The notes beneath the pieces were generated by a model, which worked only from the letters and a program-made list of their open reading frames with translations, searched no databases and was not told where the DNA came from. Below, piece after piece: positions 25,010 through 32,792 of a stretch of DNA of 64,000 nucleotides. The DNA comes from Mesorhizobium sp. STM 4661 (GTDB lineage Bacteria; Pseudomonadota; Alphaproteobacteria; Rhizobiales; Rhizobiaceae): the NCBI RefSeq assembly GCF_000359125.1, contig NZ_CAAF010000073.1:225056-289055 (forward strand). The letters run 5' to 3'. The stretch's first letter is position 1, and every line of letters begins with the position of its first letter. Made by a program: the position numbers and the translations under genes.

Positions 25010-25762
25010 ATGAGTCATCTGAGCGCGGAGAACGTCTCGGTGTCGTTTGCGGGGCTAAAGGCCCTGTCATCGGTAGACCTCCAAATTACACCTGGCCGCA
25101 TCAGTGGTCTCATCGGCCCGAATGGCGCTGGCAAGACCACGCTCGTCAACGTGCTGACGGGCTTCCAGGCTCCGACGGAAGGCACCGTCAAGCTCGACGG
25201 GGCAGCACTCACGGGTCTCAAGCCGCATCAGGTCCGGCGGCGCGGCATCGCCCGCACCTTCCAGGGTGGGCGGCTCTTCCGCGACCTGCCTGTGCTGGAC
25301 AACCTGGAGGTAACCGGCGTTGGTCTCGGAATGAGCCGGCGCGCTGCCATCGCCGAAGCCGAAGCGATGCTCGACTGGATAGGCATCGGCGCGCTGGGCT
25401 CCCGCATCGCCGGAACGTTGCCTTATACGGATGAGCGCCGTGTCGCCATTGGCCGTGCCCTGATGGGACGGCCCGCATACATCCTGCTCGACGAGCCCGC
25501 GGCTGGCATGAGCACGCCGGAGGCGCGGGAGCTTTCGGCCCTGATAAGACACATCGCCGGCGATCTCGGCTGCGGTGTCCTGCTCATCGAGCACAATGTC
25601 GGGCTGGTGCTCGGCCTCTGCGAGCATATCGTCGTGCTCGATTCCGGAGCGATCATCGAGGAAGGCCCGCCCGCGGCGATCCGCGACAGCGAGAAGGTGC
25701 GCCACGCCTATATGGGCACAGCCGCTAACACCGACCTGCCTGTGCTGGAGGTGATGGAATGA
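25010..25762 (+). CDS. Branched-chain-type ABC transporter ATP-binding protein (LivG-like)
   Basis: ATPase of 250 aa, hydrophobic amino acid/amide (HAAT) family. Walker A GPNGAGKT, the Q-loop region RTFQGGRLF, and Walker B YILLDEPAAGM are seen. The usual LSGG signature is replaced by TLPYTDERRV, seen in a LivG subgroup. The start follows AAAGGGAC. It overlaps the next ATPase by four bases. The five genes from here to 29731 form a complete importer, probably for the amide, lactam or amino acid used by the neighbouring enzymes. Confidence 0.88.
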   Translation: MSHLSAENVSVSFAGLKALSSVDLQITPGRISGLIGPNGAGKTTLVNVLTGFQAPTEGTVKLDGAALTGLKPHQVRRRGIARTFQGGRLFRDLPVLDNLEVTGVGLGMSRRAAIAEAEAMLDWIGIGALGSRIAGTLPYTDERRVAIGRALMGRPAYILLDEPAAGMSTPEARELSALIRHIAGDLGCGVLLIEHNVGLVLGLCEHIVVLDSGAIIEEGPPAAIRDSEKVRHAYMGTAANTDLPVLEVME

Positions 25763-26493
25763 GCCTGCTCGCCCTTTCCGATATCACGATCCGCTATAGC
25801 CGTCTCACGGCGGTCCGCGACGTCTCCTTCTCCATGGACGAGGGAGAAATCCTGTTCATCACCGGCCCGAACGGGGCCGGGAAGTCTTCGCTGCTGCGCG
25901 CGATCGCCGGTGTGACGCCGGTGGCGGGCGGCCGGATCGACCTTGCGGGCCATGAGATCACCGGCCAGGCGCCGGAGAACATCGCCCGGCTCGGATTCTC
26001 GATGGTGCCGGAGGGGCGCGATGTCTTCGGCTCGCTGACGACCGAAGAGAACCTTCTGGTCGGCACTGGCATGCACGCCCGCGAACGCGGCTGGCGCAGC
26101 CGCGCGGCCGGCGAACTCGAAGCCGTCTACGCAACCTTCCCGATGCTGAAAGAGAGGCGGCACGGACAGGCCGGATTGCTGTCCGGCGGGCAGCAGCAGA
26201 TGCTGGTCATCGGACGCGCGCTGATGACCAATCCGCGGCTTGTAGCCATCGACGAGCCTTCGCTGGGCCTCGCCCCCAACATCAACGACCAGGTCTACGA
26301 GCGGCTGATCGCGCTGCGCGCTCAGCGTCAGCTCACGCTCCTGATCGTTGAGCAGAGCTCGGCCCGGGCGATGATGGTGGGTGGGCGGATGATCCTGATG
26401 CGTGGCGGACAGATCGTGCTCGATGGCGACGCCCGGGAGCTCGGCAACGGCGAGGCGATCCAGGCTGCTTATTTCGGTTACGAGGACCATTGA
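25759..26493 (+). CDS. Branched-chain-type ABC transporter ATP-binding protein (LivF-like)
   Basis: Second ATPase (244 aa). Walker A GPNGAGKS, signature LSGGQQQMLVIGRAL and LVAIDEPSLGLAP are all present, as in LivF. The ATGA overlap with the previous gene shows coupling. It pairs with the LivG-like protein to power the two permeases that follow. Confidence 0.9.
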   Translation: MSLLALSDITIRYSRLTAVRDVSFSMDEGEILFITGPNGAGKSSLLRAIAGVTPVAGGRIDLAGHEITGQAPENIARLGFSMVPEGRDVFGSLTTEENLLVGTGMHARERGWRSRAAGELEAVYATFPMLKERRHGQAGLLSGGQQQMLVIGRALMTNPRLVAIDEPSLGLAPNINDQVYERLIALRAQRQLTLLIVEQSSARAMMVGGRMILMRGGQIVLDGDARELGNGEAIQAAYFGYEDH

Positions 26494-26494
26494 G

Positions 26495-27400
26495 ATGCTC
26501 CAGATCCTGTTCGACGCACTTTCGCTGGGTTCGCTCTACGCGCTCGGGGCGCTCGGCATTGCCCTCATCTTCGGCGTCATGCGGCTCGTGAACTTCGCCC
26601 ATGGCGACGTCATCGCCTTCTGCGTCTTCGCACTGCTGTGGCCGTCTACGGACGCAATGGCCATCGTCTTCGCTGGCCAATTGCCATGGTACCTGCTGGT
26701 GCCCTTCGTGCTCCTCTGCGGGGCCGGGCTGTCGGTGCTGTGCGAAATCATCGTCTTCAGGCGGTTCCGCCAGGCAAATCCGGCAACCATGATGATCGCC
26801 TCCTTCGCGCTCGGTTTCGTAATTCGCTACTTCCTGCTCATGCTGTTCTCGAGTCGACCGAAATCGATCTCGCTGCTGCCCGAACTATCCCAACCGGTGG
26901 AGATCCTTGGTGCCCGGCTTCCCCTCCTCCAGCTCATAACGATCGTCACCACGATGGTCATCCTGATCGGCCTGACGCTGTTCCTGCGTCAAACCCGCTT
27001 CGGCCTGGAGATGCGGGCCGCGGCCGAGAACTTTTCGATGGCCCGCATGCTGGGTGTGCGTGCGAACCGGGTTATCATGGGCGCGTTCGCCCTCTCCGGC
27101 GCGTTGGCCGCCGCCATTGCGCTGATCTTTGGCATCCAGACAGGCACGCTGGACATCCAGATGGGCGCCTCGATCATGTTGATGGCCTTCATCGCCACCG
27201 TCATTGGCGGCCTCGGCAGCCTTGGGGGGGCAGTGCTCGCCGGCTTCCTGCTAGGTGCCGCGTCGGTGATCATGCAAGTCATGCTGCCCATCGACGCCCG
27301 GCCATTCCGCGATGCCTTTGTCTATGGAGCGGTCATCCTCGTTCTCCTCTTCCGCCCGCAAGGGCTTATTGCCGCGCGCGGCACCAAGGAAAGGGTCTGA
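26495..27400 (+). CDS. Branched-chain-type ABC transporter permease (LivH-like)
   Basis: A 301-aa membrane protein of the BPD_transp_2 family, LivH branch. It starts LQILFDALSLGSLYALGALG and carries RLVNFAHGD, the classic LivH segment, then GGLGSLGGAVLAG near the C-terminus. The ATG at 26495 comes directly after the LivF stop; an earlier in-frame start would lie inside that gene. It forms the channel with the LivM-like partner. Confidence 0.88.
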   Translation: MLQILFDALSLGSLYALGALGIALIFGVMRLVNFAHGDVIAFCVFALLWPSTDAMAIVFAGQLPWYLLVPFVLLCGAGLSVLCEIIVFRRFRQANPATMMIASFALGFVIRYFLLMLFSSRPKSISLLPELSQPVEILGARLPLLQLITIVTTMVILIGLTLFLRQTRFGLEMRAAAENFSMARMLGVRANRVIMGAFALSGALAAAIALIFGIQTGTLDIQMGASIMLMAFIATVIGGLGSLGGAVLAGFLLGAASVIMQVMLPIDARPFRDAFVYGAVILVLLFRPQGLIAARGTKERV

Positions 27401-27404
27401 TTTC

Positions 27405-28496
27405 ATGGGTGCCGCCGCCTCCCTTGCCAACTCTACCGTTCCCAGTGCCGCAGTTGCCGAGCGAAAGCCCGCACGCTTCGCGCTTGCCCGCCGTACCGTC
27501 CTGACGCCGGTCCTGCTTTCGCTGCTGCTGCTGGCCATCGCGCTGATCACGGTGATGACCGGATCGCGGCCCTTCAACCAGACGGTGATCGACGTGTTCG
27601 TCCGTGTCATCCTCGTCGTGGGGCTATACATCTTTATCGGAAATTCGGGGGTTCTCAGCTTCGGGCATATCGGCTTCACCTGCCTTGGCGCCTACGCGGC
27701 CGCGTGGCTCACCATCAACCCGATGATGAAGCGCGGTTCGCTGCCAGGACTGCCCGAATGGCTGCTGGAAACCCGTCTGCCTTACTGGCAATCGGCTGTG
27801 CTGGCGGCATTATTCGCCGCCCTCGCCGCCCTCGTTTTCGGGCGGGTGCTGATGCGGCTATCGGGCATCGCAGCGTCGATCGCGACCTTCGCGATGCTCG
27901 CCATGATCAACACAGTTTATTCCAACTGGGAGAGCGTGACCGGAGCGACTTCTTCTGTCGTCGGCATTCCGATCGTGCGCGTGATCTGGCCATATCTCAT
28001 CGGCGCCGTGGTCGCAATCTTCATCGCCTGGGCGCACGCGATCTCCCGGTCCGGCCTGGCCCTTCGTGCTGCCCGCGACGAGCCCACCGCCGCCGCGGCT
28101 TCCGGTGTCGACATTCCCAAGGAAAGGCTGGTGGCTTTCGTCGTATCAGGCGCGGTCATGGGACTGGGCGGTGCGCTCATGGCTCATTCCATCGGCGTGG
28201 TCACACCCGACACCTTCTATCTCGGTCTCACCTTCATCACCCTTTCCATGCTCGTCATCGGCGGCATGGGCAGCCTGTCGGGGGGTGTGGTGGGTGTCGT
28301 CCTGCTGTCCGCCCTCATCCAGGCGCTGCGCTGGCTGGAGGCAGGCGTATCGCTCGGCGAGTCCACTTTCGCCCTCCCGAAAGGGGTTCAGGAAATAGCC
28401 CTCGGCGTCATCATGATCGTGATCCTCGCGCTTCGCCCATCCGGACTCATGGGCAGGCGCGAGCTCACCTTAACCCTCGGCAGCCGCAACAAGTGA
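27405..28496 (+). CDS. Branched-chain-type ABC transporter permease (LivM-like)
   Basis: A 363-aa LivM-type permease with an N-terminal tail of about 30 residues, then hydrophobic helices, and the family segments GNSGVLSFGHIGF, ARDEPTAAAASGVD and GGMGSLSGG. The ATG at 27405 lies four bases after the LivH stop. In LivM proteins the middle loop contacts the ATPase; that part looks normal here. Confidence 0.88.
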   Translation: MGAAASLANSTVPSAAVAERKPARFALARRTVLTPVLLSLLLLAIALITVMTGSRPFNQTVIDVFVRVILVVGLYIFIGNSGVLSFGHIGFTCLGAYAAAWLTINPMMKRGSLPGLPEWLLETRLPYWQSAVLAALFAALAALVFGRVLMRLSGIAASIATFAMLAMINTVYSNWESVTGATSSVVGIPIVRVIWPYLIGAVVAIFIAWAHAISRSGLALRAARDEPTAAAASGVDIPKERLVAFVVSGAVMGLGGALMAHSIGVVTPDTFYLGLTFITLSMLVIGGMGSLSGGVVGVVLLSALIQALRWLEAGVSLGESTFALPKGVQEIALGVIMIVILALRPSGLMGRRELTLTLGSRNK

Positions 28497-28537
28497 CCGG
28501 CGGCACAAGCCGACCGGAAAGCAAAAAGGAGACGTGC

Positions 28538-29731
28538 ATGACATACAAAATGAGAATTGTCGCAACCGCTCTGGCCTCGATTTCCATCGCATACCCGGCC
28601 CTGGCCGATGACAAGACTATCGTCATCGGGTTCGCCACTGCGGAGTCGGGCTTCATGGAAGCCTATGACAAGCCCGCCCAGGAAGCGGCCATGATCCGCA
28701 TCGGCGAGATCAACGCGGCCGGCGGTCTGCTTGGAAAGCAGATCGAGGTCGTCAAGGCCGACACCAAGTCCGACCGTGCCGAAGGCGCCAAGGCGGGCCT
28801 CTCCGTGCTCGACCAGGGCGCGGATCTCGTGGTCGTCTCCTGCGACTACGACTTCGGATCGCCGGCTGCGCTCGCGGCCGAGGACGCAGGCAATATCTCC
28901 TTCTTCCTGTGCGCGGAATCGGTCAAGGCCGGTATCCAGGGCGTCGGCCCGCGCAGCTTCTCGGCGTCGGTGCTGGCGGCCGTGCAGGGAGCGACCATGG
29001 CCGAGTGGGCATTCAAGGAAAAGGGTGCAAAGGACTTCTACCGTCTGCTCGATACATGGACGGCCTACAACAAGGGCATCTGCGACGGCTTCGACTGGAT
29101 GATGCCGAAGCTCGAAACCCAGGGCGCGAAGCTTGTCGGTGAAGACACCTTCAAGAACGAGGACGCCTCCATCGCCGCACAGATCACCCGCATCAAGTCT
29201 CTGCCGAAGGAGCCGGATGCCATCATGCTTTGCACGATGATGCCGGGCGCTGTCTCGGCCATCAAGCAGCTTCGCGCCGCGGGCATCAACTCCATGATCC
29301 TGAACGGCTCGGGCGTCGACGGTAGCTATTGGCTCTCGGCTGTGCCTGATCTGACGAACTTCTACGTCCCCGTTCAGGGATCGATCTATGGCGACGATCC
29401 CAATCCGGCCGTGCTGAAGTTCAATGCCACGTACAAGGAGAAGACAGGCGCCGATCCCTCGAGCCAGTATGTCTTTCCGGGTTACGTCATGGTCGACCTC
29501 TGGGCCAAGGCGGTGGAGCGCGCAGGCACGACCAATGCCGACGAAGTCGTCGCGGAACTGGAAAAGATGAAGGATGAGCCGACGCTGTTCGGGCCTCGTA
29601 CCTTCACGCCGGAACTGCATCACCAGAACCAGACGCGTTACCTGATCGTCGAGACCAAGGCCGGCAAACCGGGTGTTGTAGGCAACTGGACGATTTCCGA
29701 GCCGGTACCGATGGAAGCCTTGCTCAAGTAA
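28538..29731 (+). CDS. Branched-chain-type ABC transporter substrate-binding protein
   Basis: Periplasmic receptor of 397 aa (peripla_BP_6 family). A Sec signal peptide covers the first 23 residues (cleavage near PALA-DDKT). The mature part contains GFATAESGFMEAYDKP and INAAGGLLGKQIEVV, typical of amide/amino acid HAAT receptors. AAGGAGA lies seven bases before the ATG at 28538. It is the last gene of the plus-strand operon, followed by a clear terminator. Confidence 0.88.
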   Translation: MTYKMRIVATALASISIAYPALADDKTIVIGFATAESGFMEAYDKPAQEAAMIRIGEINAAGGLLGKQIEVVKADTKSDRAEGAKAGLSVLDQGADLVVVSCDYDFGSPAALAAEDAGNISFFLCAESVKAGIQGVGPRSFSASVLAAVQGATMAEWAFKEKGAKDFYRLLDTWTAYNKGICDGFDWMMPKLETQGAKLVGEDTFKNEDASIAAQITRIKSLPKEPDAIMLCTMMPGAVSAIKQLRAAGINSMILNGSGVDGSYWLSAVPDLTNFYVPVQGSIYGDDPNPAVLKFNATYKEKTGADPSSQYVFPGYVMVDLWAKAVERAGTTNADEVVAELEKMKDEPTLFGPRTFTPELHHQNQTRYLIVETKAGKPGVVGNWTISEPVPMEALLK

Positions 29732-29767
29732 TGGAAGATGGGCCGGATAACTTCGGCCCTTCATATG

Positions 29768-29814
29768 CGAAAGGCCCTGCTCCCGTTGGGATGACCGGGG
29801 CCTTTCGTCTTTTG
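29768..29814 (+). terminator. Rho-independent terminator of the importer operon
   Basis: CGAAAGGCCC pairs with GGGGCCTTTCG around a 20-base loop, followed by TCTTTT. It comes 37 bases after the binding-protein stop. A smaller hairpin (GGGCCG/CGGCCC, 29738-29757) precedes it. The minus-strand operon ends at 29906, so it could also stop leftward transcripts. Confidence 0.8.
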
Positions 29815-29905
29815 AGGACGTTGCCTTTGGGCAAAAAATGAGGGCGGCCCGCTTGGACCGCCCCCGCTTGGACCGCCCTTGTCGCCCGATGAATTCAGAT
29901 TTTCG

Positions 29906-30574
29906 CTACCCTCGCGCTTTGCGGTAGGAATCCTTGCGCGCGATGAGCTCCCCCGAGAAAGCGAAGATATCGCAGCCGTCGACTTCGATTTGCCGCCCCG
30001 CTGCCGTGGTGCCGACGAAGCGCCAGGATGACAGTCCGGTGTCGCCCGTCACGACGTGCCGTCCCCTGGTCCACACGGCTTGCGGGAAGGCATCGAAGAG
30101 TGCTGCATAGGCGACACGCACGGCGTCACGCCCCATATGCTTGCGCCCTTCGGCATCGGGACCAGCCGAGCCGTGGAAAGCACAATTCTCAGCCATGCAG
30201 TCCATCAGCGCGCCCACGTCGCGGCCGTTCCAGGCCGCGAGGAACCGGTCGAGCACGGCGAGCCGCCTGGCTGAGAGGTCGCCAGCCTCCACGACCTCGA
30301 CCTCCAGGAAGGCGAGCGGCGCATCGCCGGCATTGATGACGTTATGAGCCACACCCGTCCGCCGCGAATAGGGCACCCCTTGGGCGAGCGCGGCTTGCGA
30401 TTGCGCGCCATCTGGGCCTTCGAGACCGAGCTTGCCGTCCGTAAGCGGCACGATGACGTAGTCATGACCATGGATGTGCCAGCCGGTCTCGGCCCCGGTG
30501 GCAAAGCGCCATTCGGTGACCCGAAAGCGTTCGTCGTCGATATGGACGACCGGTTCGGCTTTCATGCGGGTCAT
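29906..30574 (-). CDS. Cupin plus SnoaL-like fusion protein
   Basis: A 222-aa protein that joins two small domains. Residues about 10-100 read as a cupin with metal-binding pattern GWHIHGHDY (H33, H35, H37) and a second motif HNVIN. Residues about 105-222 read as a SnoaL/NTF2-like domain (LDRFLAAWNGRDVGALMDCM, then a C-terminal WRFVGTTAAGRQIEVDG). Each domain alone is common; the fusion is less so. ATGA overlap couples it to the aminotransferase gene. It could be a small isomerase, hydrolase or ligand-sensing protein of the pathway; the reaction is not known. Confidence 0.75.
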   Translation of the reverse strand: MTRMKAEPVVHIDDERFRVTEWRFATGAETGWHIHGHDYVIVPLTDGKLGLEGPDGAQSQAALAQGVPYSRRTGVAHNVINAGDAPLAFLEVEVVEAGDLSARRLAVLDRFLAAWNGRDVGALMDCMAENCAFHGSAGPDAEGRKHMGRDAVRVAYAALFDAFPQAVWTRGRHVVTGDTGLSSWRFVGTTAAGRQIEVDGCDIFAFSGELIARKDSYRKARG

Positions 30575-31953
30575 TCAAGTCCTTCCTTGGCGACCGCACC
30601 GGTCAGGCGCTCAAGCGTCCGGCCCATGCGCGTCATGATTTCCTTCACATCGTCTTCTGTCGAGATCATCGGCGGACAGAGCGCGAGCTGGTCGCCGATG
30701 GCGCGGAAGATGAGGCCTTCCTCTTGGCCAATCCCTCCCGCGATAGTCCCTGCGCGCCCAACCTTGGCGAAGGGGCGTTTCGTCGCCTTGTCTGCCACCA
30801 GCTCAACGGCGCCGATCAGACCGGTGCCCCGCGCTTCGCCGACAAGCGGGTGATCGGTGAATGAGCGGATGCCGGCCTGGAACGACGTCTCAAGGCGGGC
30901 CGCGTTTCCGATCAAGTCCCGCTCCTCGAAGATGGCGAGGTTTTCGAGACCCACTGCCGTGGCGACCGGATGACCCGACGCCGTGAAGCCGTGGCCGAAA
31001 TTGCCGATCGTTGCGGTGTTGTCGGCGATCGCCTGATAGATCACCTCCGAGAACACCACCGCGGCCAGCGGCATGTAGGAGGAGGTGATCTGCTTGGAAA
31101 GCGTCATGATATCAGGCGTGAAGCTGAATTTCTGGCAGCCAAAGGGCGTGCCGAGCCGCCCGAAACCACAGATCACCTCATCTGCTATTAGAATGATATC
31201 ATTTGCCCGGCAGATTTTCTCCACGCCTTCCCAGTACCCGACCGGCGGTGGCAGAACGCCGCCAGCTGCCATAAGCGGCTCTCCTATGAAGGCTGCGATG
31301 GTGTCAGCCCCTTCTTCCGCGATCACCGCTTCCAGCTCGGCGAGCAGACGCGCCGTGAACGCCGCTTCGTCTTCGCTTTCCATGCCGAAACGATAGAAGT
31401 GCGGACAGGTCAGGTGGCGAACGGGAATCGCCGGCAGATCGAAGTCGCGATGGTTGATCGGCAGGCCCGTCAGGCTGCCGGAGGCGACGGTGATGCCGTG
31501 ATAGCCCTTGGTCCGTGCCAGAAATTTCTTCTTTTTGGGCCGGCCCAGCGCGTTGTTCATGAACCACATCATCTTGACGATGGTGTCGTTGGCTTCCGAG
31601 CCCGACGACGTGAAGAAGACACGCGTCAGGTTTGCCGGCGTCATCTCCACGAGTTTCTCCGCGAGCCGGATGGATGGCTCATGCGCCTTGGAGGAGAAGG
31701 TGTGGTAGTAAGGCAGCTTCAGCATTTGCTGATAGGCAGCGTCGGCCAACCGCTTTTCCGAAAAGCCGACGGCCACCGACCAGAGCCCGGCGAGCCCTTC
31801 GATATATTCCTTGCCGCGCTCGTCATACACACGGATGCCGTCGCCGCGGCTAATGATCAGCGGCCCGGTTTTTTCGTGCTGACGCAGGTTGGTGTAGGGG
31901 TGCATGGTGGTAGCGATGTCGGCGACGACGAGAGAGTTGGAAAGCGCTTCCAT
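30571..31953 (-). CDS. Class III (omega) aminotransferase, PLP-dependent
   Basis: A 460-aa fold-type I aminotransferase of class III. Visible features are the phosphate-binding FTSSGSEAND (114-123), Asp258 in LIADEVICGFGR and the PLP lysine K287 in TLSKQITSSYMP. Relatives use omega-amino acids, beta-alanine, 6-aminohexanoate or taurine as donors. Next to ATP-dependent lactam-opening enzymes it would deaminate the omega-amino acid released by ring opening, as the transaminase does in caprolactam degradation. That role is inference. Confidence 0.88.
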   Translation of the reverse strand: MEALSNSLVVADIATTMHPYTNLRQHEKTGPLIISRGDGIRVYDERGKEYIEGLAGLWSVAVGFSEKRLADAAYQQMLKLPYYHTFSSKAHEPSIRLAEKLVEMTPANLTRVFFTSSGSEANDTIVKMMWFMNNALGRPKKKKFLARTKGYHGITVASGSLTGLPINHRDFDLPAIPVRHLTCPHFYRFGMESEDEAAFTARLLAELEAVIAEEGADTIAAFIGEPLMAAGGVLPPPVGYWEGVEKICRANDIILIADEVICGFGRLGTPFGCQKFSFTPDIMTLSKQITSSYMPLAAVVFSEVIYQAIADNTATIGNFGHGFTASGHPVATAVGLENLAIFEERDLIGNAARLETSFQAGIRSFTDHPLVGEARGTGLIGAVELVADKATKRPFAKVGRAGTIAGGIGQEEGLIFRAIGDQLALCPPMISTEDDVKEIMTRMGRTLERLTGAVAKEGLE

Positions 31954-32029
31954 GGAAGTCCTCAGCGGCTTGTGGAAATGGTTCGGGTTGTGAGTTCGAG
32001 ATATTCCTCGATCCCATGCGTGGAGCCTT

Positions 32030-32053
32030 CATGATTCGGAAAAATGAATCATG
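32030..32053 (-). other. Hairpin over the pxpA paralogue stop
   Basis: CATGATTC and GAATCATG form perfect 8-bp arms around an 8-base A/T-rich loop, covering the stop of the gene at 32049-32780. It may partly terminate or stabilise the transcript before the aminotransferase gene. The remaining bases to 31953 show nothing else. Confidence 0.45.
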
Positions 32054-32780
32054 GGAGGCCTTTGGAATGGGTGTCGATGACCCGCCGCATCAACGCGGCG
32101 ACGTCGCGCGCATTCGGCGGATCGGAGTGGATGCAGACGGTGTCGAAGTCGACCGGGCGGACCGTGCCGTCTGTCGTGACGAGTTCGCGTCGGGTAAGCG
32201 CCCCCACCATGCGGTGCTCGGCAAGCGTCAGGTCGATGGCCGACTGTACGCGGGGGATGATCAGGCTGCCGCCGGGAGCGTAGGTAAGATCGGGAAAGAA
32301 CTCGCCCACGAAAGCAACGCCGAGTTCAGCTGCTGCCGTCTCGTGACAGGTTCCCGCCATGCCGAAGAGCGGGACGCCGAACGGCTTGACCGCCGCGGCA
32401 ATTGCCCGGGCAGTGTCCATGTCGTGCGCGGCCATGCCGTAAATGATGCCGTGCGGCTTGACATGACTGAGCTGCCCGCCCTCGGCGGCCAGCATCCCTG
32501 TCAGAGCACCGATTTGGTAGAGGAAGGCGGCTGTCAGTTCCTCCGGCTGAAGTTTCATTTCGCGCCGACCGAACCCCTCACGATCGGGAAGGGAAGGATG
32601 CGCGCCAACCTGCTTTCCATGCGAAAGCGCGAGCCGCACGGTCTTCAGCATCGTCCATGGATCGGAGGCGTGGAAGCCGCAGGCGATGTTGGCGCAATCG
32701 ATATGAGGCATGATGCCGGCATCGTCGCCGAAGCGCCAGTTGCCGTAACTTTCCCCCATGTCGCAGTTCAGGGTGACCAT
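32049..32780 (-). CDS. Second LamB/YcsF family protein (PxpA paralogue)
   Basis: A 243-aa LamB/YcsF protein starting MVTLNCDMGESYG, with GAHPSLPDREGFGRR and HVKPHGIIYG. It is the second PxpA-like protein in the window and sits in the opposite operon, without its own PxpB or PxpC. It could use the PxpBC pair of the facing operon, or work with the HyuAB hydrolase. Two variants may give different substrate ranges. The family assignment is firm; the partner is unknown. Confidence 0.86.
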   Translation of the reverse strand: MVTLNCDMGESYGNWRFGDDAGIMPHIDCANIACGFHASDPWTMLKTVRLALSHGKQVGAHPSLPDREGFGRREMKLQPEELTAAFLYQIGALTGMLAAEGGQLSHVKPHGIIYGMAAHDMDTARAIAAAVKPFGVPLFGMAGTCHETAAAELGVAFVGEFFPDLTYAPGGSLIIPRVQSAIDLTLAEHRMVGALTRRELVTTDGTVRPVDFDTVCIHSDPPNARDVAALMRRVIDTHSKGLP

Positions 32781-32792
32781 GGTTTGCCTGCC

